Below are positions 15,801 to 30,514 of a DNA stretch of 64,000 nucleotides, one piece after another. The notes beneath the pieces were generated by a model that was not told the origin of the DNA, did not search any database, and worked only from the letters and a program-made list of their open reading frames with translations. The stretch spans positions 62,001 to 126,000 of the forward strand of contig NW_027473347.1 of NCBI RefSeq assembly GCF_050947335.1, given 5' to 3'. Source of the DNA: Megachile rotundata. Lineage: Eukaryota > Arthropoda > Insecta > Hymenoptera > Megachilidae. How positions within the stretch are numbered: position 1 is the stretch's first letter; the number at the start of each line of letters is the position of its first letter. The position numbers and the translations under genes were made by a program.

Positions 15801-17164
15801 ACTATCACAATCATACAATCACAATCATACAATCACAATCATACAATCACAGTCATACAATCACAATCATACAATCACAGTCATACAATCTCAATCATAC
15901 AATCGCAATCATACAATTACAATCTCCCAAATACAATCATACAATCACAATCATACAATCACAATCATACAATCACAATCATACTATCAGAATCATACAA
16001 TCACAATCATACAATCACAGTCATACAATCACAGTCATACAATCACAATCATATTATCACAATCATACAATCACAATCATGCAATCACAATCATACAATC
16101 ATAATCATACAATCATAATCATACAATCACAATCATACAATCACAATCATACAACCACAATCAGACAATCACAATCATACAATCACAATCATACAATCAC
16201 AGTCATACAATCACAGTCATACTATCACAATCATACTATCACAATCATACAATCACAATCATACAATCACAATCATACAATCACAGTCATACAATCACAA
16301 TCTTACAATCACAGTCATACTATCACAATCATACAATCATAATCATACAATCACAATCGTAAAATCACAATCGTACAATCACAATCGTACATTCACAATC
16401 GCACAATCACAATCATACAATCACAGTCATACAATCACAATCATACAATCACAATCATACAATCATAATCATACAATTACAATCATACAATCACAATCAT
16501 ACAATCACAATCATACAATCGCAATCATACAATCATAATCATACAATTACTATCATACAATCACAATCATACACCACAATCATACAATCACAATCATACA
16601 ATCACAATCATACAATCACAATCGTACAACCACAATCATACCATCACAATCATACAATCACAACCATACTATCATAATCATACAATCACAATAATACAAT
16701 CATAATCATACAATCACAATCATACAATCGCAATCATACAATCATAATCATACAATCACAATCGTACAATCACAATCGTACAATCACATTCGCACAATCA
16801 CAATCATACAATCACAGTCATACAATGACAATCATACAATCACAATCATACTATCACAATCATACAATCACAATCATACAATCACAATCATACAATCACC
16901 GTCATACAATCCCAATCACACAATCACAATCATACTATCACAATCATACAAACACAATCATACAATCACAATCATACAATCTCAATCATACAATCGCAAT
17001 CATACAATTACAATCTCCCAAATACAATCTCCCAAATACAATCATACAATCACAATCATACAATCACAATCATACAATCACAATCATACAATCTCAATCA
17101 TACTATCAGAATCATACAATCACAATCATACAATCACAATCATACAATCACAATCATACAATCA
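9883..17164. repeat. 7.26-kb tandem duplication, copy 1
   Basis: First copy of a block of about 7,264 bp that is followed directly by a near-identical second copy. Matching landmarks are CAATCAAAATC (9,901 and 17,165), ATCTTAC (10,001 and 17,265), CGTTATC (12,446 and 19,710) and the CATGCAATC unit (13,685 and 20,949), all offset by 7,264 bp. After about 14,830 the offset is 7,250 bp because copy 2 lacks one unit. The copy is itself composite: its 13.7-14.7-kb part repeats 9.75-10.8 kb at an offset of 3,933 bp, so the 7.26-kb event came after an older ~3.9-kb duplication. The left breakpoint lies within 9,883-9,900, where the flanks are identical. Confidence 0.93.
14731..14828. repeat. Local six-fold amplification of the TCTCCAAAATAC variant unit (copy 1)
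   Basis: TCTCCAAAAT starts at 14,733, 14,747, 14,761, 14,775, 14,789 and 14,803 and is followed by one TCTCCCAAAT at 14,817. Elsewhere in the window this diverged unit normally occurs once, or as one AAAAT plus one CAAAT. This is a recent expansion of a single variant unit at 14-bp steps. Confidence 0.95.
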
Positions 17165-20100
17165 AAATCATACAATCACAATCATACAATCACAATCATA
17201 CAATCACAATCATACAATCACAATCATACAATCACAATCATACAATCACAATCATACAATCACAATCTTACAATCACAATCATACTATCACAATCATACA
17301 ATCACAATCATACAATCACAATCATACAATCACAATCATACAATCTCAATCATACAATCGCAATCATACAATTACAATCTCCCAAATACAATCATACAAT
17401 CACAATCATACAATCACAATCATACAATCACAATCATACTATCAGAATCATACAATCACAATCATACAATCACAGTCATACAATCACCGTCATACAATCA
17501 CAATCTTACAATCACAATCATACTATCACTATCATACAATCATAATCATACAATCACAATCGTAAAATCACAATCGTACAATCACAATCGTACAATCACA
17601 ATCGCACAATCACAATCATACAATCACAGTCATACAATCACAATCATACAATCACAATCATTCAATCATAATCATAAAATTACAATCATACAATCACAAT
17701 CATACAATCACAATCATACAATCGCAATCATACAATCACAATCATACAATCACAATCATACAATCACAATCATACAATCGCAATCATACAATTACAATCT
17801 CCAAAATACAATCTGCCAAATACCATCATACAATCACAATCATACAATCACAATCATACAATCACAATCATACAATCACAATCATACTATCAGAATCATA
17901 CAATCACAATCATACAATCACAATCATACAATCACAATCATACAATCACAGACATACAATCACAATCATACATTCACAATCATATTATCACAATCATACA
18001 ATCACAATCATACAATCACAATCATACAATCACAATCATACAATCACAATCATACAATCGCAATCATATAATTACAATCTCCAAAATACAATCTCCCAAA
18101 TACAATCATACAATCACAATCATACAATCACAATCATACAATCACAATCATACTATCACAATCATACAATCCTAATCATACAATCACAATCATACAATCA
18201 CAATCATACAATCATAATCAGGCAATCACAATCATACAATCGCAATCATACAATCACAATCACACAATCACAATCATACTATCACAATCATACAATCACA
18301 ATCATACAATCACAATCATACAATCTCAATCATGCAATCGCAATCATACAATTACAATCTCCCAAATACAATCTCCCAAATACCATCATACAATCACAAT
18401 CATACAATCACAATCATACAATCACAATCATACTATCAGAATCATACAATCACAATCATACAATCACAATCATACAATCACAGACATACAATTACAATCA
18501 TACATTCACAATCATATTATCACAATCATACAATCACAATCATACAATCACAATCATACAATCACAATAATACAATCGCAATCATACAATTACAATCTCC
18601 AAAATACAATCTCCCAAATACAATCATACAATCACAATCATACAATCACAATCATACAATCACAATCATACAATCACAATCATACAATCACAATCATACA
18701 ATCACAATCATACAATCACAGTCATACAATCACAATCATACTATCACAATCATACAATCCTAATCATACAATCACAATCATACAATCACAATCATACAAT
18801 CACAGTCATACAATCACAATCATACAATCACAATCCTACAATCACAATCATACAATCAGAATCATACAATTACAATCATACAATCACAATCATACACCAC
18901 AATCATACAATCACAATCATACAATCACAATCATACAATCACAATCATACAATCACAATCATACTATCACAATCATACAATCCTAATCATACCATCACAA
19001 TCATACAATCACAATCATACAATCACAGTCATTCAATCACAATCTTACAATCACAATCATACTATCACAATCATACAATCATAATCATACAATCACAATC
19101 GTAAAATCACAATCGTACAATCACAATCGTACAATCACAATCGCACAATCACAATCATACAATCACAGTCATACAATCACAATCATACAATCACAATCAT
19201 ACAATCATAATCATACAATTACAATCATACAATCACAATCATACAATCACAATCATACAATCGCAATCATACAATCACAATCATACAATCACAATCATAC
19301 AATCACAATCATACAATCGCAATCATACAATTACAATCTCCAAAATACAATCTCCCAAACACAATCATACAATCACAATCATACAATCACACTCATACAA
19401 TCACAATCATACTACCACAATCATACAATCCTAATCATACAATCACAATCATACAATCACAATCATACAATCGTAATCATACAATCACAATCATACAATC
19501 GCAATCATACAATCACAATCATACAATCATAATCATACAATCACAATCATACGATCGCAATCATACAATCGCAATCATACCATCACAATCATACAGTCAC
19601 AACCATACAATCATAATCATACAATCACAATCATACAATCACAATCATACAATCATAATCATACAATCACAATCATACAATCGCAATCATACAATCACAC
19701 ACATACAATCGTTATCATACCATAACAATCATACAATCACAATCATACAATCATAATCTTACACTTACAATAATACAATCACAATCATACAATCACAATC
19801 ATACAATCACAATCATACAATCACAATCATTCCATCATAATCATACAATCACAGTCATACAATCACAATCATACAATCACAATCATACAATCACAATCAT
19901 ACAATCACAATCATGCAATCACAATCATACTATCACAATCATACAATCACAATCATACAATCACAATCATACAATCACAGTCATACAATCACAATCACAC
20001 AATCACAATCATACTATCACAATCATACAATCACAATCATACAATCACAATCATACAATCACAATCATACAATCACAATCATACAATCACAATCATACAA

Positions 20101-23100
20101 TTACAATCTCCCAAATACAATCTCCCAAATACAATCATACGATCACAATCATACAATCACAATCATACAATCACAATCATACAATCACAATCATACAATC
20201 ACAATCATACAATCTCAATCATACTATCAGAATCATACAATCACAATCATACAATCACAATCATACAATCACAATCATACAATCACAATCATACAATCAC
20301 AGACATACAATCACAATCATACAATCACAATCATACATTCAAAATCATGCAATCACAATCATACAATCACAATCATGCAATCACAATCATACAACCATAA
20401 TCATACAATGACAATCATGCAATCACAATCTTACAATCACAATCATACTATCACAATCATACAATCACAATCATACATACAAAATCATGCAATCTCTATC
20501 ATACAATCGCAATCATGCAATCACAATCATACAATGATAATCATACAATGACAATCATACAATCACCATCATACAATCACAATCATACAACCACAATCAG
20601 ACAATCACAATCATACAGTCACAATCATACAATCACAGTCATACAATCACAGTCATAATATCACAATCATACTATCACAATCATACTATCACAATCATAC
20701 AATCGCAATCATACAATCGCAATCATACAATCGCAATCATACAATCACAATCACGCAATCACAATCATACAATCACAATCATACAGTCACAATCATACAA
20801 TCACAATCATACAATCACAATCATACTATCGCAATCATACAATCACAATCATACCATCACAATCATACAATCACAACCATACTATCATAATCATACAATC
20901 ACAATAATACAATCATAATCATACGATCACAATCATACAATCGCAATCATGCAATCACAATCATACAATCACAATCATACAATCACAATCATACTATCGC
21001 AATCATACAATCACAATCATACCATCACAATCATACAATCACAATCATACAATCATAATCATACAATTACAATCATACTATCACAATCATACAATCAAAA
21101 TCATACAATCACAATCATACAATCACAATCATACAATCACAATCATACAATCACAATCATACAATCACAATCATACAATCACAATCATACAATCACAATC
21201 TTACAATCACAATCATACTATCACAATCATACAATCACAATCATACAATCACAATCATACAATCACAATCATACAATCTCAATCATACAATCGCAATCAT
21301 ACAATTACAATCTCCCAAATACAATCATACAATCACAATCATACAATCACAATCATACAATCACAATCATACTATCAGAATCATACAATCACAATCATAC
21401 AATCACAGTCATACAATCACCGTCATACAATCACAATCTTACAATCACAATCATACTATCACTATCATACAATCATAATCATACAATCACAATCGTAAAA
21501 TCACAATCGTACAATCACAATCGTACAATCACAATCGCACAATCACAATCATACAATCACAGTCATACAATCACAATCATACAATCACAATCATTCAATC
21601 ATAATCATAAAATTACAATCATACAATCACAATCATACAATCACAATCATACAATCGCAATCATACAATCACAATCATACAATCACAATCATACAATCAC
21701 AATCATACAATCGCAATCATACAATTACAATCTCCAAAATACAATCTGCCAAATACCATCATACAATCACAATCATACAATCACAATCATACAATCACAA
21801 TCATACAATCACAATCATACTATCAGAATCATACAATCACAATCATACAATCACAATCATACAATCACAATCATACAATCACAGACATACAATCACAATC
21901 ATACATTCACAATCATATTATCACAATCATACAATCACAATCATACAATCACAATCATACAATCACAATCATACAATCGCAATCATACAATTACAATCTC
22001 CAAAATACAATCTCCAAAATACAATCTCCAAAATACAATCTCCAAAATACAATCTCCAAAATACAATCTCCAAAATACAATCTCCCAAATACAATCATAC
22101 AATCACAATCATACAATCACAATCATACAATCACAATCATACAATCACAGTCATACAATCACAATCATACTATCACAATCATACAATCCTAATCATACAA
22201 TCACAATCATACAATCACAATCATACAATCACAGTCATACAATCGCCATCATACAATCGCAATCACACAATCACAATCATACAGTCACCATCATACAGTC
22301 ACAATCATACAATCACAATCATACAATCACAATCATACAATCACAATCATACAATCACAATCATGCAATCGCAATCATACCATCACAACCATACAATCAC
22401 AACCATACTATCATAATCATACAATCATAATCATAAAATCACAATCGTACAATCACAATCGTACAATCACATTCGCACAATCACAATCATACAATCACAG
22501 TCATACAATCACAATCATACAATCACAATCATACAATCATAATCATACAATGACAATCATACAATCACAATTATACAATCACAGTCACACAATCACAGTC
22601 ATACAATCACAATCATACTATCACAATCATACAATCACAATCATGCAATCACAATCATACAATCATAATCATACAATCATAATCATACAATCACAATCGT
22701 ACAATCACAATCGTACAATCACATTCGCACAATCACAATCATACAATCACAGTCATACAATCACAATCATACAATCACAATCATACAATCACAAACATAC
22801 AATCATAATCATACAATGACAATCATACAATCACAATCATACAATCACAGTCATACAATCACAGTCATACAATCACAATCATACTATCACAATCATACAA
22901 TCACAATCATGCAATCACAATCATACAATCATAATCATACAATCATAATCATACAATCAGAATCGTACAATCACAATCGTACAATCACATTCGCACAATC
23001 ACAATCATACAATCACAGTCATACAATCACAATCATACAATCACAATCATACTATCACAATCATACAATCACAATCATACAATCACAATCATACAATCAC

Positions 23101-24414
23101 AGTCATACAATCACAATCATACAATCACAGTCATACAATCTCAATCATACAATCGCAATCATACAATTACAATCTCCCAAATACAATCATACAATCACAA
23201 TCATACAATCACAATCATACAATCACAATCATACTATCAGAATCATACAATCACAATCATACAATCACAGTCATACAATCACAGTCATACAATCACAATC
23301 ATATTATCACAATCATACAATCACAATCATGCAATCACAATCATACAATCATAATCATACAATCATAATCATACAATCACAATCATACAATCACAATCAT
23401 ACAACCACAATCAGACAATCACAATCATACAATCACAATCATACAATCACAGTCATACAATCACAGTCATACTATCACAATCATACTATCACAATCATAC
23501 AATCACAATCATACAATCACAATCATACAATCACAGTCATACAATCACAATCTTACAATCACAGTCATACTATCACAATCATACAATCATAATCATACAA
23601 TCACAATCGTAAAATCACAATCGTACAATCACAATCGTACATTCACAATCGCACAATCACAATCATACAATCACAGTCATACAATCACAATCATACAATC
23701 ACAATCATACAATCATAATCATACAATTACAATCATACAATCACAATCATACAATCACAATCATACAATCGCAATCATACAATCATAATCATACAATTAC
23801 TATCATACAATCACAATCATACACCACAATCATACAATCACAATCATACAATCACAATCATACAATCACAATCGTACAACCACAATCATACCATCACAAT
23901 CATACAATCACAACCATACTATCATAATCATACAATCACAATAATACAATCATAATCATACAATCACAATCATACAATCGCAATCATACAATCATAATCA
24001 TACAATCACAATCGTACAATCACAATCGTACAATCACATTCGCACAATCACAATCATACAATCACAGTCATACAATGACAATCATACAATCACAATCATA
24101 CTATCACAATCATACAATCACAATCATACAATCACAATCATACAATCACCGTCATACAATCCCAATCACACAATCACAATCATACTATCACAATCATACA
24201 AACACAATCATACAATCACAATCATACAATCTCAATCATACAATCGCAATCATACAATTACAATCTCCCAAATACAATCTCCCAAATACAATCATACAAT
24301 CACAATCATACAATCACAATCATACAATCACAATCATACAATCTCAATCATACTATCAGAATCATACAATCACAATCATACAATCACAATCATACAATCA
24401 CAATCATACAATCA
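17147..24414. repeat. 7.25-kb tandem duplication, copy 2
   Basis: Second copy of the 9.9-17.16-kb block. The junction between copies falls within 17,147-17,164, an 18-bp interval where both parents read the same, so it cannot be placed more precisely. At the right end identity to copy 1 continues to 24,414 (paired with 17,164) and then stops. Beyond it the order resembles 9,102 onward (CACAGACATAC and then CATTCAAAATC). Differences from copy 1 that I located are 10,550 A to 17,814 T, 13,046 G to 20,310 A, and loss of one 14-bp unit between about 22,091 and 22,140. Confidence 0.93.
21995..22092. repeat. Local six-fold amplification of the TCTCCAAAATAC variant unit (copy 2)
   Basis: Same six-plus-one array as at 14,731-14,828, displaced by 7,264 bp. 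The expansion therefore preceded the 7.26-kb duplication, and neither copy has visibly gained or lost a unit since. Confidence 0.95.
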
Positions 24415-26300
24415 CAGACATACAATCACAATCATACAATCACAATCATACATTCAAAATCATGCAATCACAATCATACAATCACAATCATGCAATCACA
24501 ATCATACAACCATAATCATACAATGACAATCATGCAATCACAATCTTACAATCACAATCATACTATCACAATCATACAATCACAATCATACATACAAAAT
24601 CATGCAATCTCAATCATACAATCGCAATCATGCAATCACAATCATACAATGACAATCATACAATGACAATCATACAATCACCATCATACAATCACAATCA
24701 TACAACCACAATCAGACAATCACAATCATACAGTCACAATCATACAATCACAGTCATACAATCACAGTCATACTATCACAATCATACTATCACAATCATA
24801 CAATCACAATCATACAATCGCAATCATACAATCGCAATCATACAATCGCAATCATACAATCACAATCACGCAATCACAATCATACAATCACAATCATACA
24901 GTAACAATCATACAATCACAATCATACAATCGCAATCATACTATCGCAATCATACAATCACAATCATACCATCACAATCATACCATCACAATCATACAAT
25001 CACAACCATACTATCATAATCATACAATCACAATAATACAATTATAATCATACAATCACAATCATACAATCGCAATCATACAATCACAATCATACAATCA
25101 CAATCATACAATCACAATCATACTATCGCAATCATACAATCACAATCATACCATCCCAATCATACAATCACAATCATACAATCATAATCATACAATTACA
25201 ATCATACTATCACAATCATACAATCAAAATCATACAATCACAATCATACAATCACAATCATACAATCACAATCACACAATCACAATCATACAATCACAAT
25301 CATAGAATCACAATCATACAATCTCAATCATACAATCGCAATCATACAATTACAATCCCCCAAATACAATCATACAATCACAATCATACAATCACAATCA
25401 TACAATCACAATCATACTATCAGAATCATACAATCACAATCATACAATCACAGTCATACAATCACAGTCATACAATCACAATCATATTATCACAATCATA
25501 CAGTCATAATCATGCAATCACAATCATACAATCATAATCATACAATCATAATCATACAATCACAATCATACAATCACAATCATACAACCACAATCAGACA
25601 ATCACAATCATACAATCACAATCATACAATCACAGTCATACAATCACAGTCATACTATCACAATCATACTATCACAATCATACAATCACAATCATACAAT
25701 CACAGTCATACAATCACAATCATACTATCACAATCATACAATCCTAATCATACAATCACAATCATACAATCACAATCATACAATCACAGTCATACAATCG
25801 CAATCATACAATCGCAATCACACAATCACAATCATACAATCACAATCATACAATCACAATCATACAATCACAATCATACAATCACAATCATACAATCATA
25901 ATCATACAATTACAATCATACTATCACAATCATACAATCAAAATCATACAATCACAATCATACAATCACAATCATACAATCACAATCATACAATCACAAT
26001 CATACAATCACCATCATACAATCACAATCATACAACCACAATCATACAACCACAATCAGACAATCACAATCATACAATCAGAATCATACAATCACAGTCA
26101 TACAATCACAGTCATACTATCACAATCATACTATCACAATCATACAATCACAATCATACAATCACAATCATACAATCACAATCATACAATCACAATCATA
26201 CAATCACAATCATACAATCACAATCATACAATCAGAATCATACAATTACAATCATACAATCACAATCATACACCACAATCATACAATCACAATCATACAA
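24415..26300. repeat. 14-bp array between large duplications, with chimeric variant order
   Basis: Begins with the CACAGACATAC, CATTCAAAATC and CATGC series also seen at 9.1 kb. It then has a TCTCAATC form near 24,607 where other left-domain copies have TCTCTATC. That TCTCAATC form is otherwise seen at 47.9, 50.0 and 59.8 kb. A PBS-like or coding signal is absent. Rare single-copy variants include TCCCAATC near 25,155 and a TCCCCCAAATAC unit near 25,357. Confidence 0.75.
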
Positions 26301-29300
26301 TCACAATCATACAATCACAATCATACTATCGCAATCATACAATCCTAATCATACCATCACAATCATACAATCACAATCATACAATCACAGTCATTCAATC
26401 ACAATCTTACAATCACAATCATACTATCACAATCATACAATCATAATCATACAATCACAATCGTAAAATCACAATCGTGCAATCACAATCGTACAATCAC
26501 AATCGCACAATCACAATCATACAATCACAGTCATACAATCACAATCATACAATCACAATCATACAATCATAATCATACAATTACAATCATACAATCACAA
26601 TCATACAATCACAATCATACAATCGCAATCATACAATCACAATCATACAATCACAATCATACAATCACAATCATACAATCGCAATCATACAATTACAATC
26701 TCCAAAATACAATCTCCCAAACACAATCATACAATCACAATCATACAATCACACTCATACAATCACAATCATACTACCACAATCATACAATCCTAATCAT
26801 ACAATCACAATCATACAATCACAATCATACAATCATAATCATACAATCACAATCATACAATCGCAATCATACAATCACAATCATACAATCATAATCATAC
26901 AATCACAATCATACGATCGCAATCATACAATCGCAATCATACCATCACAATCATACAGTCACAACCATACAATCATAATCATACAATCACAATCATACAA
27001 TCACAATCATACAATCATAATCATACAATCACAATCATACAATCACAATCATACAATCGCAATCATACAATCACACACATACAATCGTTATCATACCATA
27101 ACAATCATACAATCACAATCATACAATCATAATCTTACACTTACAATAATACAATCACAATCATACAATCACAATCATACAATCACAATCATACAATCAC
27201 AATCATTCCATCATAATCATACAATCACAGTCATACAATCACAATCATACAATCACAATCATACAATCACAATCATACAATCACAATCATGCAATCACAA
27301 TCATACTATCACAATCATACAATCACAATCATACAATCACAATCATACAATCACAGTCATACAATCACAATCACACAATCACAATCATACTATCACAATC
27401 ATACAATCACAATCATACAATCACAATCATACAATCACAATCATACAATCACAATCATACAATTACAATCTCCCAAATACAATCTCCCAAATACAATCAT
27501 ACGATCACAATCATACAAACACAATCATACAATCACAATCATACAATCTCAATCATACTATCAGAATCATACAATCACAATCATACAATCACAATCATAC
27601 AATCACAATCATACAATCACAATCATACAATCACAGACATACAATCACAATCATACAATCACAATCATACATTCAAAATCATGCAATCACAATCATACAA
27701 TCACAATCATGCAATCACAATCATACAACCATAATCATACAATGACAATCATGCAATCACAATCTTACAATCACAATCATACTATCACAATCATAGAATC
27801 ACAATCATACATACAAAATCATGCAATCTCTATCATACAATCGCAATCATGCAATCACAATCATACAATGATAATCATACAATGACAATCATACAATCAC
27901 CATCATACAATCACAATCATACAACCACAATCAGACAATCACAATCATACAGTCATAATCATACAATCACAGTCATACAATCACAGTCATAATATCACAA
28001 TCATACTATCACAATCATACTATCACAATCATACAATCGCAATCATACAATCGCAATCATACAATCGCAATCATACAATCACAATCACGCAATCACAATC
28101 ATACAATCACAATCATACAGTCACAATCATACAATCACAATCATACAATCACAATCATACTATCGCAATCATACAATCACAATCATACCATCACAATCAT
28201 ACAATCACAACCATACTATCATAATCATACAATCACAATAATACAATCATAATCATACGATCACAATCATACAATCGCAATCATGCAATCACAATCATAC
28301 AATCACAATCATACAATCACAATCATACTATCGCAATCATACAATCACAATCATACCATCACAATCATACAATCACAATCATACAATCATAATCATACAA
28401 TTACAATCATACTATCACAATCATACAATCAAAATCATACAATCACAATCATACAATCACAATCATACAATCACAATCATACAATCACAGTCATACAATC
28501 ACAGTCATAATATCACAATCATACTATCACAATCATACAACCACAATCAGACAATCACAATCATACAGTCACAATCATACAATCACAGTCATACAATCAC
28601 AGTCATAATATCACAATCATACTATCGCAATCATACAATCACAATCATACCATCACAATCATACAATCACAACCATACTATCATAATCATACAATCACAA
28701 TAATACAATCATAATCATACGATCACAATCATACAATCGCAATCATGCAATCACAATCATACAGTCACAATCATACAATCACAATCATACAATCACAATC
28801 ATACTATCGCAATCATACAATCACAATCATACCATCACAATCATACAATCACAACCATACTATCATAATCATACAATCACAATAATACAATCATAATCAT
28901 ACGATCACAATCATACAATCGCAATCATGCAATCACAATCATACAATCACAATCATACAATCACAATCATACTATCGCAATCATACAATCACAATCATAC
29001 CATCACAATCATACAATCACAATCATACAATCATAATCATACAATTACAATCATACTATCACAATCATACAATCAAAATCATACAATCACAATCATACAA
29101 TCACAATCATACAATCACAATCATACAATCACAGTCATACAATCACAGTCATAATATCACAATCATACTATCACAATCATACAACCACAATCAGACAATC
29201 ACAATCATACAGTCACAATCATACAATCACAGTCATACAATCACAGTCATAATATCACAATCATACTATCGCAATCATACAATCACAATCATACCATCAC

Positions 29301-29888
29301 AATCATACAATCACAACCATACTATCATAATCATACAATCACAATAATACAATCATAATCATACGATCACAATCATACAATCGCAATCATGCAATCACAA
29401 TCATACAATCACAATCATACAATCACAATCATACTATCGCAATCATACAATCACAATCATACCATCACAATCATACAATCACAATCATACAATCATAATC
29501 ATACAATTACAATCATACTATCACAATCATACAATCAAAATCATACAATCACAATCATACAATCACAATCATACAATCACAATCATACAATCACAATCAT
29601 ACAATCACAATCATACAATCACAATCATACAATCACAATCATACAATCACAATCTTACAATCACAATCATACTATCACAATCATACAATCACAATCATAC
29701 AATCACAATCATACAATCACAATCATACAATCACAATCATACTATCAGAATCATACAATCACAATCATACAATCACAGTCATACAATCACCGTCATACAA
29801 TCACAATCATATTATCACAATCATACAATCACAATCATGCAATCACAATCATACAATCATAATCATACAATCATAATCATACAATCAC
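26300..29888. repeat. ~3.6-kb higher-order block, copy 1 (4,214/4,228-bp offset)
   Basis: The order starting with CTATCGC at 26,327 recurs at 30,541 (offset 4,214 bp). After one extra unit the offset is 4,228 bp: CGTTATC at 27,086 and 31,314, the CATGCAATC unit at 28,283 and 32,511. This copy contains an internal 644-bp (46-unit) tandem duplication, with the CATGCAATC unit at 28,283 and again at 28,927. The second copy lacks it, so the offset falls to 3,584 bp at the right end (29,389 and 32,973; 29,837 and 33,421). Confidence 0.88.
28283..29388. repeat. 644-bp tandem duplication inside the 26.3-kb block
   Basis: The 228 bp from 28,283 and from 28,927 have the same variant order: CATGC, CTATCGC, CCATC, CATAATC, CAATTAC, CTATC, CAATCAAAATC, CAGTC, CAGTC, CATAATATC. 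The offset is 644 bp, or 46 units. The following copy at 29,389 is only 462 bp (33 units) later. The CATAATATC unit introduces TAA, which ends the open stretch at 28,510 and 29,154. Confidence 0.88.
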
Positions 29889-30514
29889 AATCGTACAATC
29901 ACAATCGTACAATCACATTCGCACAATCACATTCATACAATGACAATCATACAATCACAATCATACTATCACAATCATACAATCACAATCATACAATCAC
30001 AATCATACAATCACAGTCATACAATCACAATCATACAATCACAATCATACTATCACAATCATACAATCATAATCATACAATCACAATCATACAATCGCAA
30101 TCATACAATCATAATCATACAATCACAATCGTACAATCACAATCGTACAATCACATTCGCACAATCACATTCATACAATCACAGTCATACAATGACAATC
30201 ATACAATCACAATCATACTATCACAATCATACAATCACAATCATACAATCACAATCATACAATCACAGTCATACAATCCCAATCACACAATCACAATCAT
30301 ACTATCACAATCATACAATCACAATCATACAATCACAATCATACAATCTCAATCATACAATCGCAATCATACAATTACAATCTCCCAAATACAATCTCCC
30401 AAATACAATCATACAATCACAATCATACAATCACAATCATACAATCTCAATCATACTATCAGAATCATACAATCACAATCATACAATCACAATCATACAA
30501 TCACAGACATACAA
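29889..30514. repeat. 14-bp array between the 4.2-kb-offset copies
   Basis: Contains ATCGTAC and ATTCGCAC units twice (about 29,888-29,925 and 30,126-30,165) with CAATGAC units at 29,940 and 30,191. This is variant order of the 15.3-16.8-kb type. No gene is seen. Confidence 0.75.
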
